Assembly: GCA_035610365.1 (NCBI GenBank)
Contig: CM069436.1
Coordinates: 59,597,505-59,661,504, forward strand
From: Aquatica leii
Lineage: Eukaryota; Arthropoda; Insecta; Coleoptera; Lampyridae
Length of the DNA stretch: 64,000 nt
Direction: 5' to 3'
The translations under genes and the position numbers were made by a program. Of the stretch, positions 1 to 11,593 are shown one piece after another. Under the pieces are notes generated by a model. That model searched no databases, was not told the origin of the DNA, and worked only from the letters and a program-made list of their open reading frames with translations. How positions within the stretch are numbered: position 1 is the stretch's first letter; each line of letters opens with the position of its first letter.

Positions 1-1033
1 TTAAATACAGGCATCGATATTTTAATAAAAGCACGTTTATTTTGACAGATGCAACGTCAAACCGACCCGAAACAAGAACACTTTTATAAGGTCTATTACA
101 TCAAAATAAAGTAAAAGTACAGTACATACCAAAAGGGTGTTGCAGTAGCACCTATTTAAACTAAGTTCAAAAATGTATTATAGGATGCTTTATTTAAAGT
201 TTTTTTAATAAAGTACCTTTTGTTTCACTTTGCAATAACTGTCTAATGTTAAAAACATCAGAATAATAATAATACAAATGTCAATTATTTTGAAATTTTT
301 GTTAGAAAGAATGCACTGTTACCAACTATAATATATCGAAAATAACTGTTATACATATATTACAATTTTTATCAATAATTAATGTAAATTAAAGCTAAAT
401 TGAAAAGCTAGTATAAAAAACGTGTCATTATCTTTTTTTTTGTAACACTCGCATTATACTTTCCTCTTTAGATTAGAAAATTTTTTAATAGAAATTAAAA
501 ATTGATAATTAACACATTATTTTTGAAACTTATAAAAAACATATTGGAAACTAAAAAAATTAAAGTAATATTATGATAACAATTTAAATTAATATTAATA
601 AATGATATGCAAATAATAGATAACAAACAAAAAACAATAGTTAACAAAATTCACTACAATGTGTAATCAGTAGAATGCCACTAAAAGAGTAATTTGAAAA
701 AAATGTTAAAAAGATAAGTCGGATTAAAAAAAATCAAAAAAAACGCAAACGATTTTTTTATAATCAATCTATCAATCAATACCTAGATGTAATGAAATTA
801 AAAATACGATTATTTGGTTTTGTCATTTAGGGTGTTTTTGTTGGAAGAGTTGTGCTAGTATTGTTCTAAGAAGCTCTATAATCTTTGTATTAGATTGTTG
901 TATAGCTTATTACATCTACCTGTCGCATTTTAGGTAAGATACACCAATGCTTATAGCTTTCTCCTCCTTACCGATTTAAACAAACATTTGTCGTAGTCAA
1001 TTACAAAATTTAAAAACATCAAACATTTTTTTT
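1..1033. other. AT-rich stretch without recognisable genes
   Basis: The stretch is dense in A and T homopolymers and in stop codons in all frames. I see no protein family, RNA gene or clear repeat before the foldback element that begins near 1034. Confidence 0.6.
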
Positions 1034-1296
1034 TTAAATTAATTAACTAATAAAAAACGTTGTCAACCAATCAATAATAATATAATTTGTATTTGTCACA
1101 TGTTTCGACTTCTTTAATTCATTTGGTCATCATCAAATTTAATCTTATAACACAGAACAAATTTAACAAAATAAACACTTTAAAGAGGAAATTGATGATG
1201 ATGATCTAATCAATTAAAGAGGTCGAAACACGTAAAAAATAAAAATTCTATTTTTATTGAATGGTTGACAACGATTTTGCATTAATTAATAAGGTA
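1034..1296. repeat. Foldback (inverted-repeat) element with GATGATG...CGAAAC motifs
   Basis: Two arms of about 105 bp face each other: 1034-1140 and 1190-1296. The outer ends share TTAATTAA and then GTTGTCAACCA on one side and its complement TGGTTGACAAC on the other. The inner parts share a TTGATGATGA core followed, about 25 bases on, by GTCGAAACA. The arms are diverged but clearly homologous, and about 50 bp of non-repeated DNA separates them. GATGA plus GAAAC in that order resembles the conserved core of hammerhead ribozymes, which are known in the terminal repeats of Penelope-like elements and retrozymes. That comparison is inference; I could not fold it. It may equally be a simple MITE. 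Confidence 0.6.
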
Positions 1297-2106
1297 AATT
1301 TTGCTGATAAAAGCCTTTCAAATATTTAACAATTTTTATTTCAATTTATCGCCAGACGTAAAAACTATTAAATAGAAATTTGAAACTTAAACATCGTGTT
1401 TTAAGAATTATTCTTTGTACCCTTATTATGCTCAAGTCCAATAGTTAACCGACGTTTGATTTTGAATCGCAACTTGAATTTTGTAAGTCTTGCAGCAGGA
1501 AGAAGCTTTTGACTCAGACTTGAGTGCCAAAATATTATTTTCAGATGAGTGTGCTTTTTCACGAAATAGAGTGCTGAAAAAACACCCATGTTTGGAATGA
1601 AGAAAACTCTCATAAAATTTAACTAAGTACCTTTTAGTGGCGGCTTTCTAATAATGTTTGGGCGGGTATTTTAAGAAGTAGTTTAGTTGGACCGTTTATT
1701 TTACCAGAAAAACTTACAGGCCACTTGTACTTTTACAAGAAACTTTTGTGCAAGAATTTGGTGACTTATTCCTTAAAGTTCGCAGAACAATGTCGTTTAT
1801 GCACGATAGAGCTCTTTTGCAACTAAGTCGCCCCGTTTCTTAAATATAACTTTTAGAGGTGTTTGGATTGGAAGAAACAGCACTAGACGCTGATTAGCCC
1901 GTAAGCCAAATATTAACCTTTTAGACTTTTTCATGGAACTTAGTGAAAGGTGAAGTATACAAAACTCCCGTAAATAATAGATATGATCTGCAAAATCAAT
2001 TTTTTGGAGCAGCAAATGCAATTGAATTAGACAGGATGTGCAATTATTTACGCAAGTAATAAACAATTTTTGGCGACGTTTATGTTGTATCAAATGGAGG
2101 TATTAC
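1297..2106. other. No supported gene
   Basis: The minus-strand open frames at 1401-1613 and 1797-2093 encode low-complexity peptides with no family resemblance that I can name. I do not regard them as genes. Confidence 0.5.
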
Positions 2107-2915
2107 GGAGTGTACTTGAAAAGAATGTGTAAAATAGCAACTTAATTTAACACAGTAATTTAACAACGCATTATGCAATAACATTATTTTGTATTTATTT
2201 TTATTATTGGTGTCAGCAAATCGCCGACAAGACATTTGCACTTCTTAGAACAGTTTTATTAGAGGTGTCAACAAGTTTAGGAGACTACAGGTGCGAAATT
2301 AAGATTTATTTATATATATTTTGATTGTTTTAAATAGAGCTTTTTTTTGTATTTATGCTTTGATTTTATTTGCTAAAACAACTACTCGTTAATCAGATAC
2401 ACCTTGTAAACAATTCTCAATTTTGTTGGTAATAGTTAAGTATACAAAGCACGTCGCTTAATAGAATTCCATTGAAACTTGGAGTTTTTGATAACAATAA
2501 CCGAATGATAACGAAATCCAATATTAAAAAGAACAAATAATTGTTTATTGTTAGAAAAGAATAAATAGAGACCGTGTATCTGGTTCACAAATTATTAATT
2601 TAGAAAGTGAAATTATATCATTAATACAAGCAAAAAATGTCAAAATAAAAGTTTTAATAAAACATTCAAAAAAATTTTTTAGGCAAATAAATATGAAAAT
2701 TACGGACCTGTTGCATTCAATAGTTTATTGACACTGTTAATAAAAAGAAATAAAAAATGATGTTTTAATTCACTGTTCTGAGAACTACACATTTCTTTTC
2801 AGTAATTTGCTGACCCTAAAAATTCAAATAAATACAAAATAATGTTATCACATAAAACATAATTAAATTAAGCTGTTATACTAAAAACTGCATGCTCTTT
2901 TTAAATACACTTACG
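2107..2915. mobile_element. About 810-bp inverted-repeat element (MITE-like)
   Basis: The left arm (about 2107-2330) and right arm (about 2700-2915) are inverted copies of each other. Shared blocks in opposite orientation include GATAACATTATTTTGTATTT-type sequence near 2180 against its complement near 2835, GTGTCAGCAAAT against ATTTGCTGAC, and GTGTCAACAA against TTGACACTGTT. A middle segment (2440-2520) is not palindromic. A second, one-sided copy lies at 38615-39130 and matches the reverse complement of 2915 down to 2440. That second copy shows this is a dispersed family. There is no transposase, and no target duplication was identified. Confidence 0.7.
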
Positions 2916-4879
2916 CCGGTCAGTGAAAATGCTTGAATCAATAATTAAATCTACAAAAATAAAGCTAATGTGCAAAACAAATATTTTTAGAGCACAGTGA
3001 CTAATGTTTTACTATAAAAAAGCGTATTGTAAAAATTCAACTAAAAAAGCATGCAAAATACGTTATTGTTTGTGTATAGAAACAAACTTGAGAAAAAAAA
3101 TAAGTTTTGATAAACAGTACAAATTGCTTTTACTACGCCACTATCATTTATTTAATCATACACAAATTACAGCAGTAGCGTAACTACTTCAACACACATT
3201 GCTAGCAAACAAATCCAAAGAGGAAACTATCAACAAAAATCACTAGAGGGTTGTGTGTTGTTTTTCTCAGACTTATCAGCATTGTAATGGTTAGATGCGG
3301 GTTTTCATATTACGCAAATACATACATTTAACATAATTATAAATTAACAGGACAAGACAAAGCTACGAGTATAATAACATGAATAAAAAACTATATACAG
3401 TGGAAGATGTGAAATCTACAAATTAACCAACACCTGCATATTTTTCTACGTGCAAATTTAATAGTTCAATATATTAAAAATGTTGTTCTTCTCTTAAAAA
3501 TTGATTATCACTTACTAATGATTAATAATTTAAAAGAAAACCTAAAAAAAACAAACTGCTTCAAAAAAAGGGTAAAAAAATTGTTAAACGAATAAAAATA
3601 ATATTTAACAAGTAAAGCAACTTATAAACTAAAAATTAATGAATCCAGATTCTAAATTCTAAAAAATAACAAATTTGTGAACTAAGCCAAATTTTAATAA
3701 CCATAGAGGCAATTTAAGTAAAATTAATTTCTGTATAACTAAAAGAAGAATTAGTTGGTTAAGCGCGACTCTGGGTTGTGGTCAAACCGAGCGTGTATAG
3801 TTTAAAACTGTGTTAAAAACGGCTAGTTTTATCAATGTAAACTAAATTACATAAACAAAAAATTTAGTATATACCTATGAAATATAAAAAAGTGAACTTG
3901 TTTCTCAAGAGAATCAATAATTTAAGAGATACGTGTCAAGTGAAATGATGCTCTTAGGTGTTTAAATGCGATTAATTACTACCTGGATATTCCGTTTCAT
4001 ATATAACCACTGTTTAATAAAATTCTAATAAGCTCATGTTTAGATTTACAATAAAACATTTTTGTGTAAAATAACAATAAGTTAAAGTAATATTTGTGGG
4101 TATGAGTAGATTTGCAATAAACAAAATTTGTATGCTCAAAAACGTCAAAAAATGAGAAGAAATCTTTATCCTTAATTTTTATGTTGCAGTTTATATTCGG
4201 ATGTTGTATGTTTAGATGGTCAAAAAACCGTTTTGGTAATTATAAGGCAAAGCAATAAATCTGTCGTTAAGACATCTACTTAAAATTTTTGGTTTTAGCT
4301 GCGATGATTCTAAAGTAACCGTTTTAAAATATTCTATAAATAACAGTAGATAGAACCCAAAATAACGTCCAAAAGTGGTTCGTAGAAAGTGAAAGTAAGA
4401 GAACAATAAAAATTTAGCAATGAAATGTACCAAACTCAAACTCTCGCTATAGTTAAATATTTTTTTTTAATTTTAGACAAAAAATGAGGCAACACCAAAA
4501 CTAAATATAGATTTTGAGTTAAAATTTCATAGTTTTTAAACGTGAAGTAAATTAAAGTGAGTTACGTATGTGAGAAAGATCTTTGCTGTAAATTTACAAA
4601 GTATATTGGACAATAATTTGTTTTGTTTGTAGGTGCTAAATTAGATACTATCAACATTAGCTCAAAGAGGTATAGCTTGTGTTCGTATAGACAAAGCAGT
4701 TTTGAATCCAAGGCAGAAAGTCAACGTTTAATATCAAGAGGTAGAACTAGAGATTTGTTGAATTGACTTACTTTGAAAAAAAATTGCTTTAAAAAAGCCC
4801 ACGTTTTATCTGACATCTTTTGAAAAACTGTTGCCTTAGTGTGATTTCAGTATATTTCTAGTATAAGCAATTCTAATAA
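2916..4879. other. AT-rich stretch without supported gene
   Basis: I see no recognisable protein family, RNA or structured repeat. The minus-strand open frame at 4212-4439 is hydrophobic and low complexity and is probably a chance ORF. Confidence 0.5.
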
Positions 4880-5665
4880 TACGATAATCTTTGATTTTTT
4901 GCTGGTCTGTCCCTTCATTGTATTCCAACTGGTGATTAGTCTTTTGCAACTATTACTATTCTCTTCTTTCTCATTCTTGAGATGTAACTATTCCATTCTT
5001 GTCTTCTCATCTTTGTCCATTTGTTGTTGGCTTGGTATTCGATCCCATAATGTCCTTCCCATTATTTTTTTTAGTGTTCTTATTTTCTGATCTGCTAAAT
5101 TTTCTTGGTTTCCGCATGTGTCTACGCTGCATACCTGAGCACTAACCGCAGAATGGATTTGTAGATTTTTGCTTTGACTTCCTGATTCAGATATTTATTT
5201 TTCTAGATAATTTTATTAAACGCTTTTAGTGTCTGTTGTTTTATTTGATTCTTAACAACACCATAACCTGTGATATTTATTCCAAAGTAATTGAAAGTAG
5301 AGTTCTGCTCAATAATTTCATCATTAATTTCTAGTTGTGATTGATTTCCTGTTTTAGCAATAAATACTGTGTCATCGGCATAAAAAATTGTATTCATTTC
5401 TGAATTCAGTCGTACAGGCTCCAAGTGTTGTCTATTGGCTTTTATTACAATTCTGCTATTTTTATATATGTTTTTGATCATTCCTATAATTTTTTCCGGT
5501 ATTTTTATTTTTATTAGTATTATGAGTACATGTTTCAATAATGTTCTGTCGAATGCTTTTTCCAGATTACATAAATACGAGGATGATAAAGATAAAAGTG
5601 TTGGTCTAACTCAAATTGATGTTAAATGTAATGATCAACAGTTTCTCTTACTTACAGAGCATAAA
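4880..5665 (-). pseudogene. Decayed non-LTR retrotransposon reverse transcriptase (RTE-like)
   Basis: Read on the minus strand from about 5665, the frame gives LEKAFDRT (RT motif A region, usually DLEKAFDRV), then IPEKIIGMIKNIY, then after an apparent deletion FYADDTVFIAKT with the catalytic YADD intact. It continues with FNYFGINI and IKQQTLKAFNKI. In another frame it goes on with EVKAKIYKSILRLVLRYAA and a RTLWDRI segment, as in the thumb and C-terminal region of insect endonuclease/RT elements. The motif B segment (usually QGxPLSP) between motif A and YADD is missing, so there is an internal deletion. At least one frame change and a stop in the tail show it is dead. Assignment to the RTE clade is from recalled family resemblance; another non-LTR clade is possible. 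Confidence 0.8.
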
Positions 5666-8295
5666 CGTTTTTAATTAAAACATTTAAAAATTTGACTCTT
5701 GCGAAAATTCTCATCTACGCGTTACGACGTTCTGTTCAAGAACAATTCATGCTTGTTTTTTAGGAATAATTGTCATATAATCCTGTTTAGATTGACATTA
5801 AAATAATTTTAAAATTTTCTAATAATAGTTGGTTTTTATTAAACAATTTGTTTATTACAATACAAAAAATGACTATTTTTACTTTTAAGGTTAGTTCTAT
5901 TTTTGTTTTATATTGTTATGACTAACATTAAATTATTTTTGTGTATACTTTTAGAATACTATTTTAAAATTTTTATTACGTTAATAATAACATCAAAACA
6001 TATATAGAAATTTTTTTTATTGATATCATTTTTGTATTATTACAAAAAAAAATTAATTTTATTATCAATATGTAGTTAGACAAAATATATTTAATTTTTT
6101 CTTATGTCTAATGATTTAAAAAAAAATTTTTGTGTTTAAATATATTAGTTTGTTAGATGATTTTTTTTCCAAAATATTGTTTATTTATATAATTAATAAA
6201 ATTTTTAGTAAATTACGTTCTGATATTAAATTCCTCTGTAATTACTATTTAATTTAATACTTGTGTACATATATAAACAACTTTTTAATTTAATTTTAGT
6301 AAATGTGTAAGTTTTCTTAAATTTTTGTGTTATAAATATTTAAATTACGTATTACTTAATAAATATAAAAAATATGGTCTTTTAGTACCTAGCGTCCTCA
6401 TACCTTAACATTCTAAAATGTTAATTTTCTAATTAATTAAAAATAATATTCCAATCACCTTGCGATACGCAAAAATTTGCATAATGTTATTCATTATTTG
6501 TGTTTGTTAAAATTGGTTTAACAAAATATAAACCAATGAAATGTTTAAAAATTCTGTGGTCTGTCCAATCTTATAACTTGAAAACGTATTTACTATTTCG
6601 TATATTTTAATTACAAAAATTATAATGGTAAAACGGTTCATTTGATTACACGCCTTGTTATAATTTGTGTTTTATAAACAACAAAATTAAAAATAATAAT
6701 TTATTATATAAAAACGTAAAAAATAATTATTTTACAAGCATTTAAAAAATGAGTATTGTTTTCATTTTCTAAATTAGAAAGAGCATTCATCACTTCTATT
6801 GTTATAACGCAAACAAGGTTTCGGTTTATATTCTAAAGCAAAATAATAATTTTATATTTCCATATTAAAACAACGATTTAACAGAAATTATTCCAAAATA
6901 AAATTTAACATTAAATTGTTTGCGTGTATTTGCATTTAAATTTATTTTTTGTTTTACCTTGCAAGCGAGTATGAAATAATTTTAATCACGAGCGTTGTTG
7001 TGCTAAGATTCAACGAAACATTAGTAAAATAAACAGTATCATGAAATTAATCTTAAAATAAGCAATTTAAGTGAAAATATCTTCTCCGCTTAAAAGCATA
7101 AAAGTCGGTAGTAAATCATAAGTTAAAAATTAAAGACGGGGTGTTGTGAATCAATATTACAAAATCCCTGTGGCAATCTTGAAACTAAGTCTATCTCGCA
7201 TTAAATTTGCATCAAGTTAAGTGTTCTCCCAGAGTGTATTCCTTAAAGACTTGGTCCGAAGTCAGAAAGCGGAAGAAGACTTCCTCAGAATTCCCTAAGA
7301 AGCTTATGCTTTGCTTTAAGTGCCCCGATATTGCGACATGATCGATAAACAGAACGTGTACTTCGTTCTTGGTCGTAGGAATTTTGATACTTCAATAACT
7401 TACAAAATTGATATTTATTTTTAGCACCAAGAGGTTTCTTATTTTATTATGTCGTAATTCTAACGTTAGAATTAAATTTATATTAAGAGATTAATAGCAC
7501 TTTTGCGTTCACACTAATAACTAAAGCTTCAGCATTATTTAACGAAATTATTTTTTCTAAAGTTAATGTAAGTAGCAGTATTTCTAAGTTTATTTTCCAT
7601 TCAAACTGATTAAGTTAATTTTGATAATTATGATAAAGCACGTGATCGAGACTTAATCTCTTGAAAGGCGGTTTAATAATTAACCTTGTGCTCTTACTGT
7701 AAATGAGAAATTAGTTACAATTTTAAGAGAAAAGAAATAAGAGAGAACGTTATCAAATCTCAAAACGCTTAGTATATTGAAGTGAAAATAAAAGGATGCA
7801 TTTAAGCTCGTTTCTGTAAACGCAGCTTTAATTGAAGTGTTGCATTTTTAAATGCTTTAGATGTTGCAAAGTTTTTATCTTAATTTTGATCTCAACGTTA
7901 TTTTTAGTTAAATAAATTAAGATATTTTAAAATAAAACAATATAAAATATTTAAATTTAAAACATTGTAATATTCAGAAATATATTTAGAATTTATAGAA
8001 CTGACATTTAAACTTTAGCTTATAGAAGTAATTGCAGTGTAAAATGCTTCTTTAATTTCAAACAATATGAATGCTGCAAGGAATTACGAGACTGAATAAA
8101 ATTTAAATAAACAGTAAAAATAGCTACTGTTGCATGATATCTTAGATTATTTATAGATTGGTTAACATTAATTCAGAACCAGTTAAAAATATTATATTGT
8201 GATAATTATTTGCGTTGTTGTAATTTAAAAAATAAAATGTAAACACAAATATTTGTAAATTATTGTATGTTTTAAAAATATTGATAGAAAAGTGT
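5666..8295. other. AT-rich stretch; one GC-richer patch at about 7130-7370
   Basis: It is mostly homopolymer-rich DNA with no gene. The patch at 7130-7370 is visibly less AT-rich, without an open frame or a motif I recognise. It could be an old insertion or a conserved noncoding piece. Confidence 0.4.
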
Positions 8296-8330
8296 TATTA
8301 ATAACAATTAATAACAATTAATAACAATTT
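8296..8330. repeat. Short tandem repeat, 10-bp unit TTAATAACAA, three copies
   Basis: Three near-exact head-to-tail copies of the decamer can be read directly. It is a simple minisatellite with no inferred function. Confidence 0.85.
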
Positions 8331-9719
8331 TATAAATGTATAATTTGACACGTATTAAAAATAATTGATATACTAGATTTTTTTTAGTTTTTATTTAATA
8401 ACGTGCAACAATGCAACAAACCAAAAGACTGCTACACTAATAAGAATAAAATCAATAAAAAACAACAATATACAAATGTTTTTAACTTTTTAACAACAAA
8501 TCTCAAAAATCTAATTGTGTGCTATTCAGTTACTAATCGGTCATAAAACTGCAAAACAAATTAAATAGCTCGATTATATAAAACACTCAAAAAGTTTACT
8601 TAAAAAGATGGCTGCTTAAAAGAAGAAAAGTAAGAAAAATGTAATCATCACAAAACAGTTAATTACTTTAAAAAACAAAAAACATTAGACAGCATTAACA
8701 CAATTCAGCGCATTACGTAAATAACCGTCAAACTGTAAGTTATACGATGTTATTGTTAAGGCTTGGTTTGAATTGCAAGCAATTTTTCCGACTCTATGTA
8801 GGAGAATGAACTATTTTGTTATGTTAAAAGTGTTTTGGTGTGATTTTCGTATCGTATAAGTTGCTTCTTGACAGCTAGAATTTTCCAGAGTAGAAAAACT
8901 ATGTTTTCGGTGATCGTGGTAAGCTTTGCATAAGAACTAACGTAAATGCCCAGCGAAGTTTTCATTTCTAAACTTTCACACTTATCTGTGTTATAAATGG
9001 GTGTAGTATTTTTGCTGCTTTTGTGAAAGCTTTCCTGGGGTAAGCAATAATTCATATTTTTGTGATTTACTTTCATTTTCCCGTAATTGGGTTGGCCGAT
9101 TTGGAATGATTCATGTCAATTCATTACCTTCCGTTAGGTACTATAACTAAAAACACGTACTAAAAAGGGTTATTGGTTAATTAAACCGCTTCCGAAACAT
9201 AATCTGAGCACGTAAAATATGTGCGACTTAGATATAGATATCATCACAATTAATGCACACCGATTTTTGTTTGTACGGCTTCAATTTAGCTAAATGTGAT
9301 TACATATTACCTGATTTTGTTATACTGTACTACGATAACTGTATGTGTGGAGTGTTGCTTACCTTCCAATACTTGCAACAACGCTATAATTGTGATGTTT
9401 ATGGAACTATTCATTGTTACTATATATGTAATTCTGCTTTGCTTATATTTTTACCATCTTTTTCTCTCGTTTTAAAAAATAAATATATTTGTAGTTATAA
9501 CCAGTATTTTGTCATGTGTTTGATAGGTTTAAACGGTATCTTTCATTACTAGCTTCTACCGGTTTGGCGCTGTTTTAACTTGCTTCATGTTTATCACACC
9601 AAAACCTACAAACCACTTACCGAATCATAATGAATTAGTTGCTTGCCATTAAGTTACGAGAAAATTCTTGTAACACGTCATTATAAGTATCCATTTATAA
9701 TTTTAAATTAATAGCTATT
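8331..9719. other. No supported gene
   Basis: Open frames at 8819-9076 (minus) and 9253-9552 (plus) have no recognisable domain. The plus-strand one is rich in Cys, Tyr and Leu and has a plausible length for chance. The stretch from about 9560 to 9720 contains several TAAT cores and grades into the hairpin below. Confidence 0.4.
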
Positions 9720-9846
9720 TAACCAACAAGGTTGGTAATGAGGGCAATTAATAATCAAGATTTATTAACGCGTGAAAAAGCGCAGCAAGCGAAAGGGTTA
9801 ATACTGTCGATTGTTAATTGCCAATTACCAAACGAGTTGGTTTTTA
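9720..9846. promoter_or_regulatory. Imperfect hairpin with homeodomain-type TAAT cores; candidate conserved noncoding element
   Basis: The arms at about 9720-9755 and 9810-9846 are inverted copies. The left arm contains GGTAAT and GGCAATTAATAATC; the right arm contains GATTGTTAATTGCC and ATTACC. The loop holds TTAACGCG and AAGCGCAGC. CAATTA/TTAATTG are classical homeodomain core sites. The composition differs from the homopolymer-rich surroundings. A regulatory role is inference; a small MITE is the alternative. Confidence 0.35.
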
Positions 9847-10056
9847 AATTTTGCCGTCGATCGTATATTATTAATTTTTGCATTTGCTTATAATTTTACA
9901 ATTTATCTACCTAATAACTGTTTTATTTTTGTATTAACTGTAGTGGGATTTTTAAGTAATGGAAATGCTATATAATCTCAAAGCGTCAATTAAATTTCAA
10001 TTAAATTGATTATAATTAGTTTTGAAATTATAAAGCAAATAAGGTAAGTTTTTTTA

Positions 10057-10115
10057 GATACAAAATTTTTACCATGAAACATAATAAAATAGTTTTTTGG
10101 GTAAATGGTGTAAAT
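10057..10115 (-). repeat. Penelope-like element terminal direct repeat (3' side of the element)
   Basis: This copy has GATACAAAATTTTTACC followed by ATGAAACATAATAAAATAG and GGGTAAAT. The same order occurs at 13139-13204 in the same orientation, with a few substitutions. Confidence 0.85.
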
Positions 10116-10299
10116 ATATTTATTAAATGCTTACAAGCTTTCTAACGTGGTCTACGTTCTTCTTCAAGTGACAATTAATAAAATGACAATTATAAAACTA
10201 AAGTAACTAGAAAAAAAAATGTTTGCAAAACTTGATAAATGTTGTAAGTTCTTTTAGCTACAGCATTTGATTGAAAGTCTAAAGAAAAACCACCATTAA

Positions 10300-10830
10300 A
10301 AACTTTAGACGTAGCTTATAGTGTGTTTGGTGGATAAAGTAAAGATCAGGAAATAATAGGTAACCAGGTGTCAGATAACTCATAACCATTGTCTCTGTTA
10401 AAGTTGTTTGGTACTTCAATAATTTCAATCGCTTCTCTGATCTTTCTTCAACGCCAGTTTTTAGTTTTAGCAATCGTTATAGTTTTTTCGAAGTTTATGT
10501 CATGTAAAGTGTTTAGCGAATGTTCGGCAATGGCAGATTTAGAAGGTTGAAATAAACGAAGATGTCTTTTGTGTTCTTTTAGTCTAGTTTCAATAGTTCT
10601 ACCACTTTCTCCAATACATACCTTGCCAAAAGCGCATGGAACTTGATACACTCCACAGTTGTTATGTGGAATTTTATCTTTTACCGGATTTAACAAATTT
10701 TTAATTTTCGTGGTAGTATTATAAGCAACTTTAATATCATGTTTCTTCAGTATTCTTTCAATTTTGTAATTTATATTGGCAAGTAGAGAAGCAAAATTGT
10801 TGCTTATAGTCTAGTTTTTGGTCGAAGATA
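10300..10830 (-). pseudogene. Penelope-like GIY-YIG endonuclease domain and C-terminus
   Basis: The minus-strand frame at 10448-10696 reads CGVYQVPC, then KVCIGESGRTIETRLKEH and a C-terminal AIAEHSLNTLHDINFE block. These are hallmarks of the Penelope-type GIY-YIG endonuclease: GVYxVxC is the GIY-like motif, and YIGES is here CIGES, followed by the R...R..EH core. Upstream (10697-10830) the linker reads INYKIERILKKHDIKV. Downstream, in a different frame, KIREAIEIIEVPNNFNRD and the stretch TWLPII match the usual C-terminal end. The domain nicks target DNA for insertion in live elements. Here the frame shifts just after KTKNWR, and stops are present. Confidence 0.88.
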
Positions 10831-11593
10831 CTTTTTAATTTGTTCTTTGTTAAAACCATTTTGTTTGTGCTTCAAAAAATTATTGTAGTTTTTTTTTAAT
10901 AAGGATGTTTGTCTATTGTACGTTTGTTTGCTCTTAAGAATAATCCTTGTATAAAAAATGATATAATAAATAATTTTGTCGGTACCAATAATATTCCTAC
11001 CGCTTTAAAGTTTGGTTTTTTTGTTAAAGCTTTTTTGTTTAATCTGTTTCATATATAACGGACACTTTCCTTTTTTTGTTATTATCGATCAATAAGAATT
11101 GCGTCTGTAATTAAGGGAAATGGAAGGTTGAATGCAACCTAAACATATTTTAATTTAAAATTGTCAGCTCTTTTTTTGCTTTCAATGTAATAGCAACTTG
11201 CAACTCCCGGTCTTAGAAGGTTACTTAGAATAATAATTTGAAAAATATATATAGTATTAGTGGTGTTTGCAATTATAATTTTTATATTAAAACTCATACT
11301 ATTAATGCAACGCGTACAAATACGTTTACGAGAAAGTGCGTGTAGTTGTGCAGCAGCTACATAGACGGTGTATTTTCTGCATTTAATAAATTAGAACACA
11401 TCTTCAACGAGAACTTCAGTTCTCAAAACACATTTCTTATAAAAACTTTCTCAAGATAATCAAATTATTCTGATAATTTATTTTGATGGCAAATTGTCAT
11501 CGCACGGTTGTATAATGTGCAAATTGTTCCAAATTTCTGAGATGGATGATGATGAGAATTTGCGTTTATATATTGATCCGTATGTGTTGGTTT

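Noticed and set aside
4899..5090. Plus-strand hydrophobic ORF
   Set aside because: It is antisense to the tail of the RTE-like reverse transcriptase relic.
7130..7370. GC-richer patch as an RNA gene
   Set aside because: No pol III boxes, no clear hairpin and no known RNA motif.
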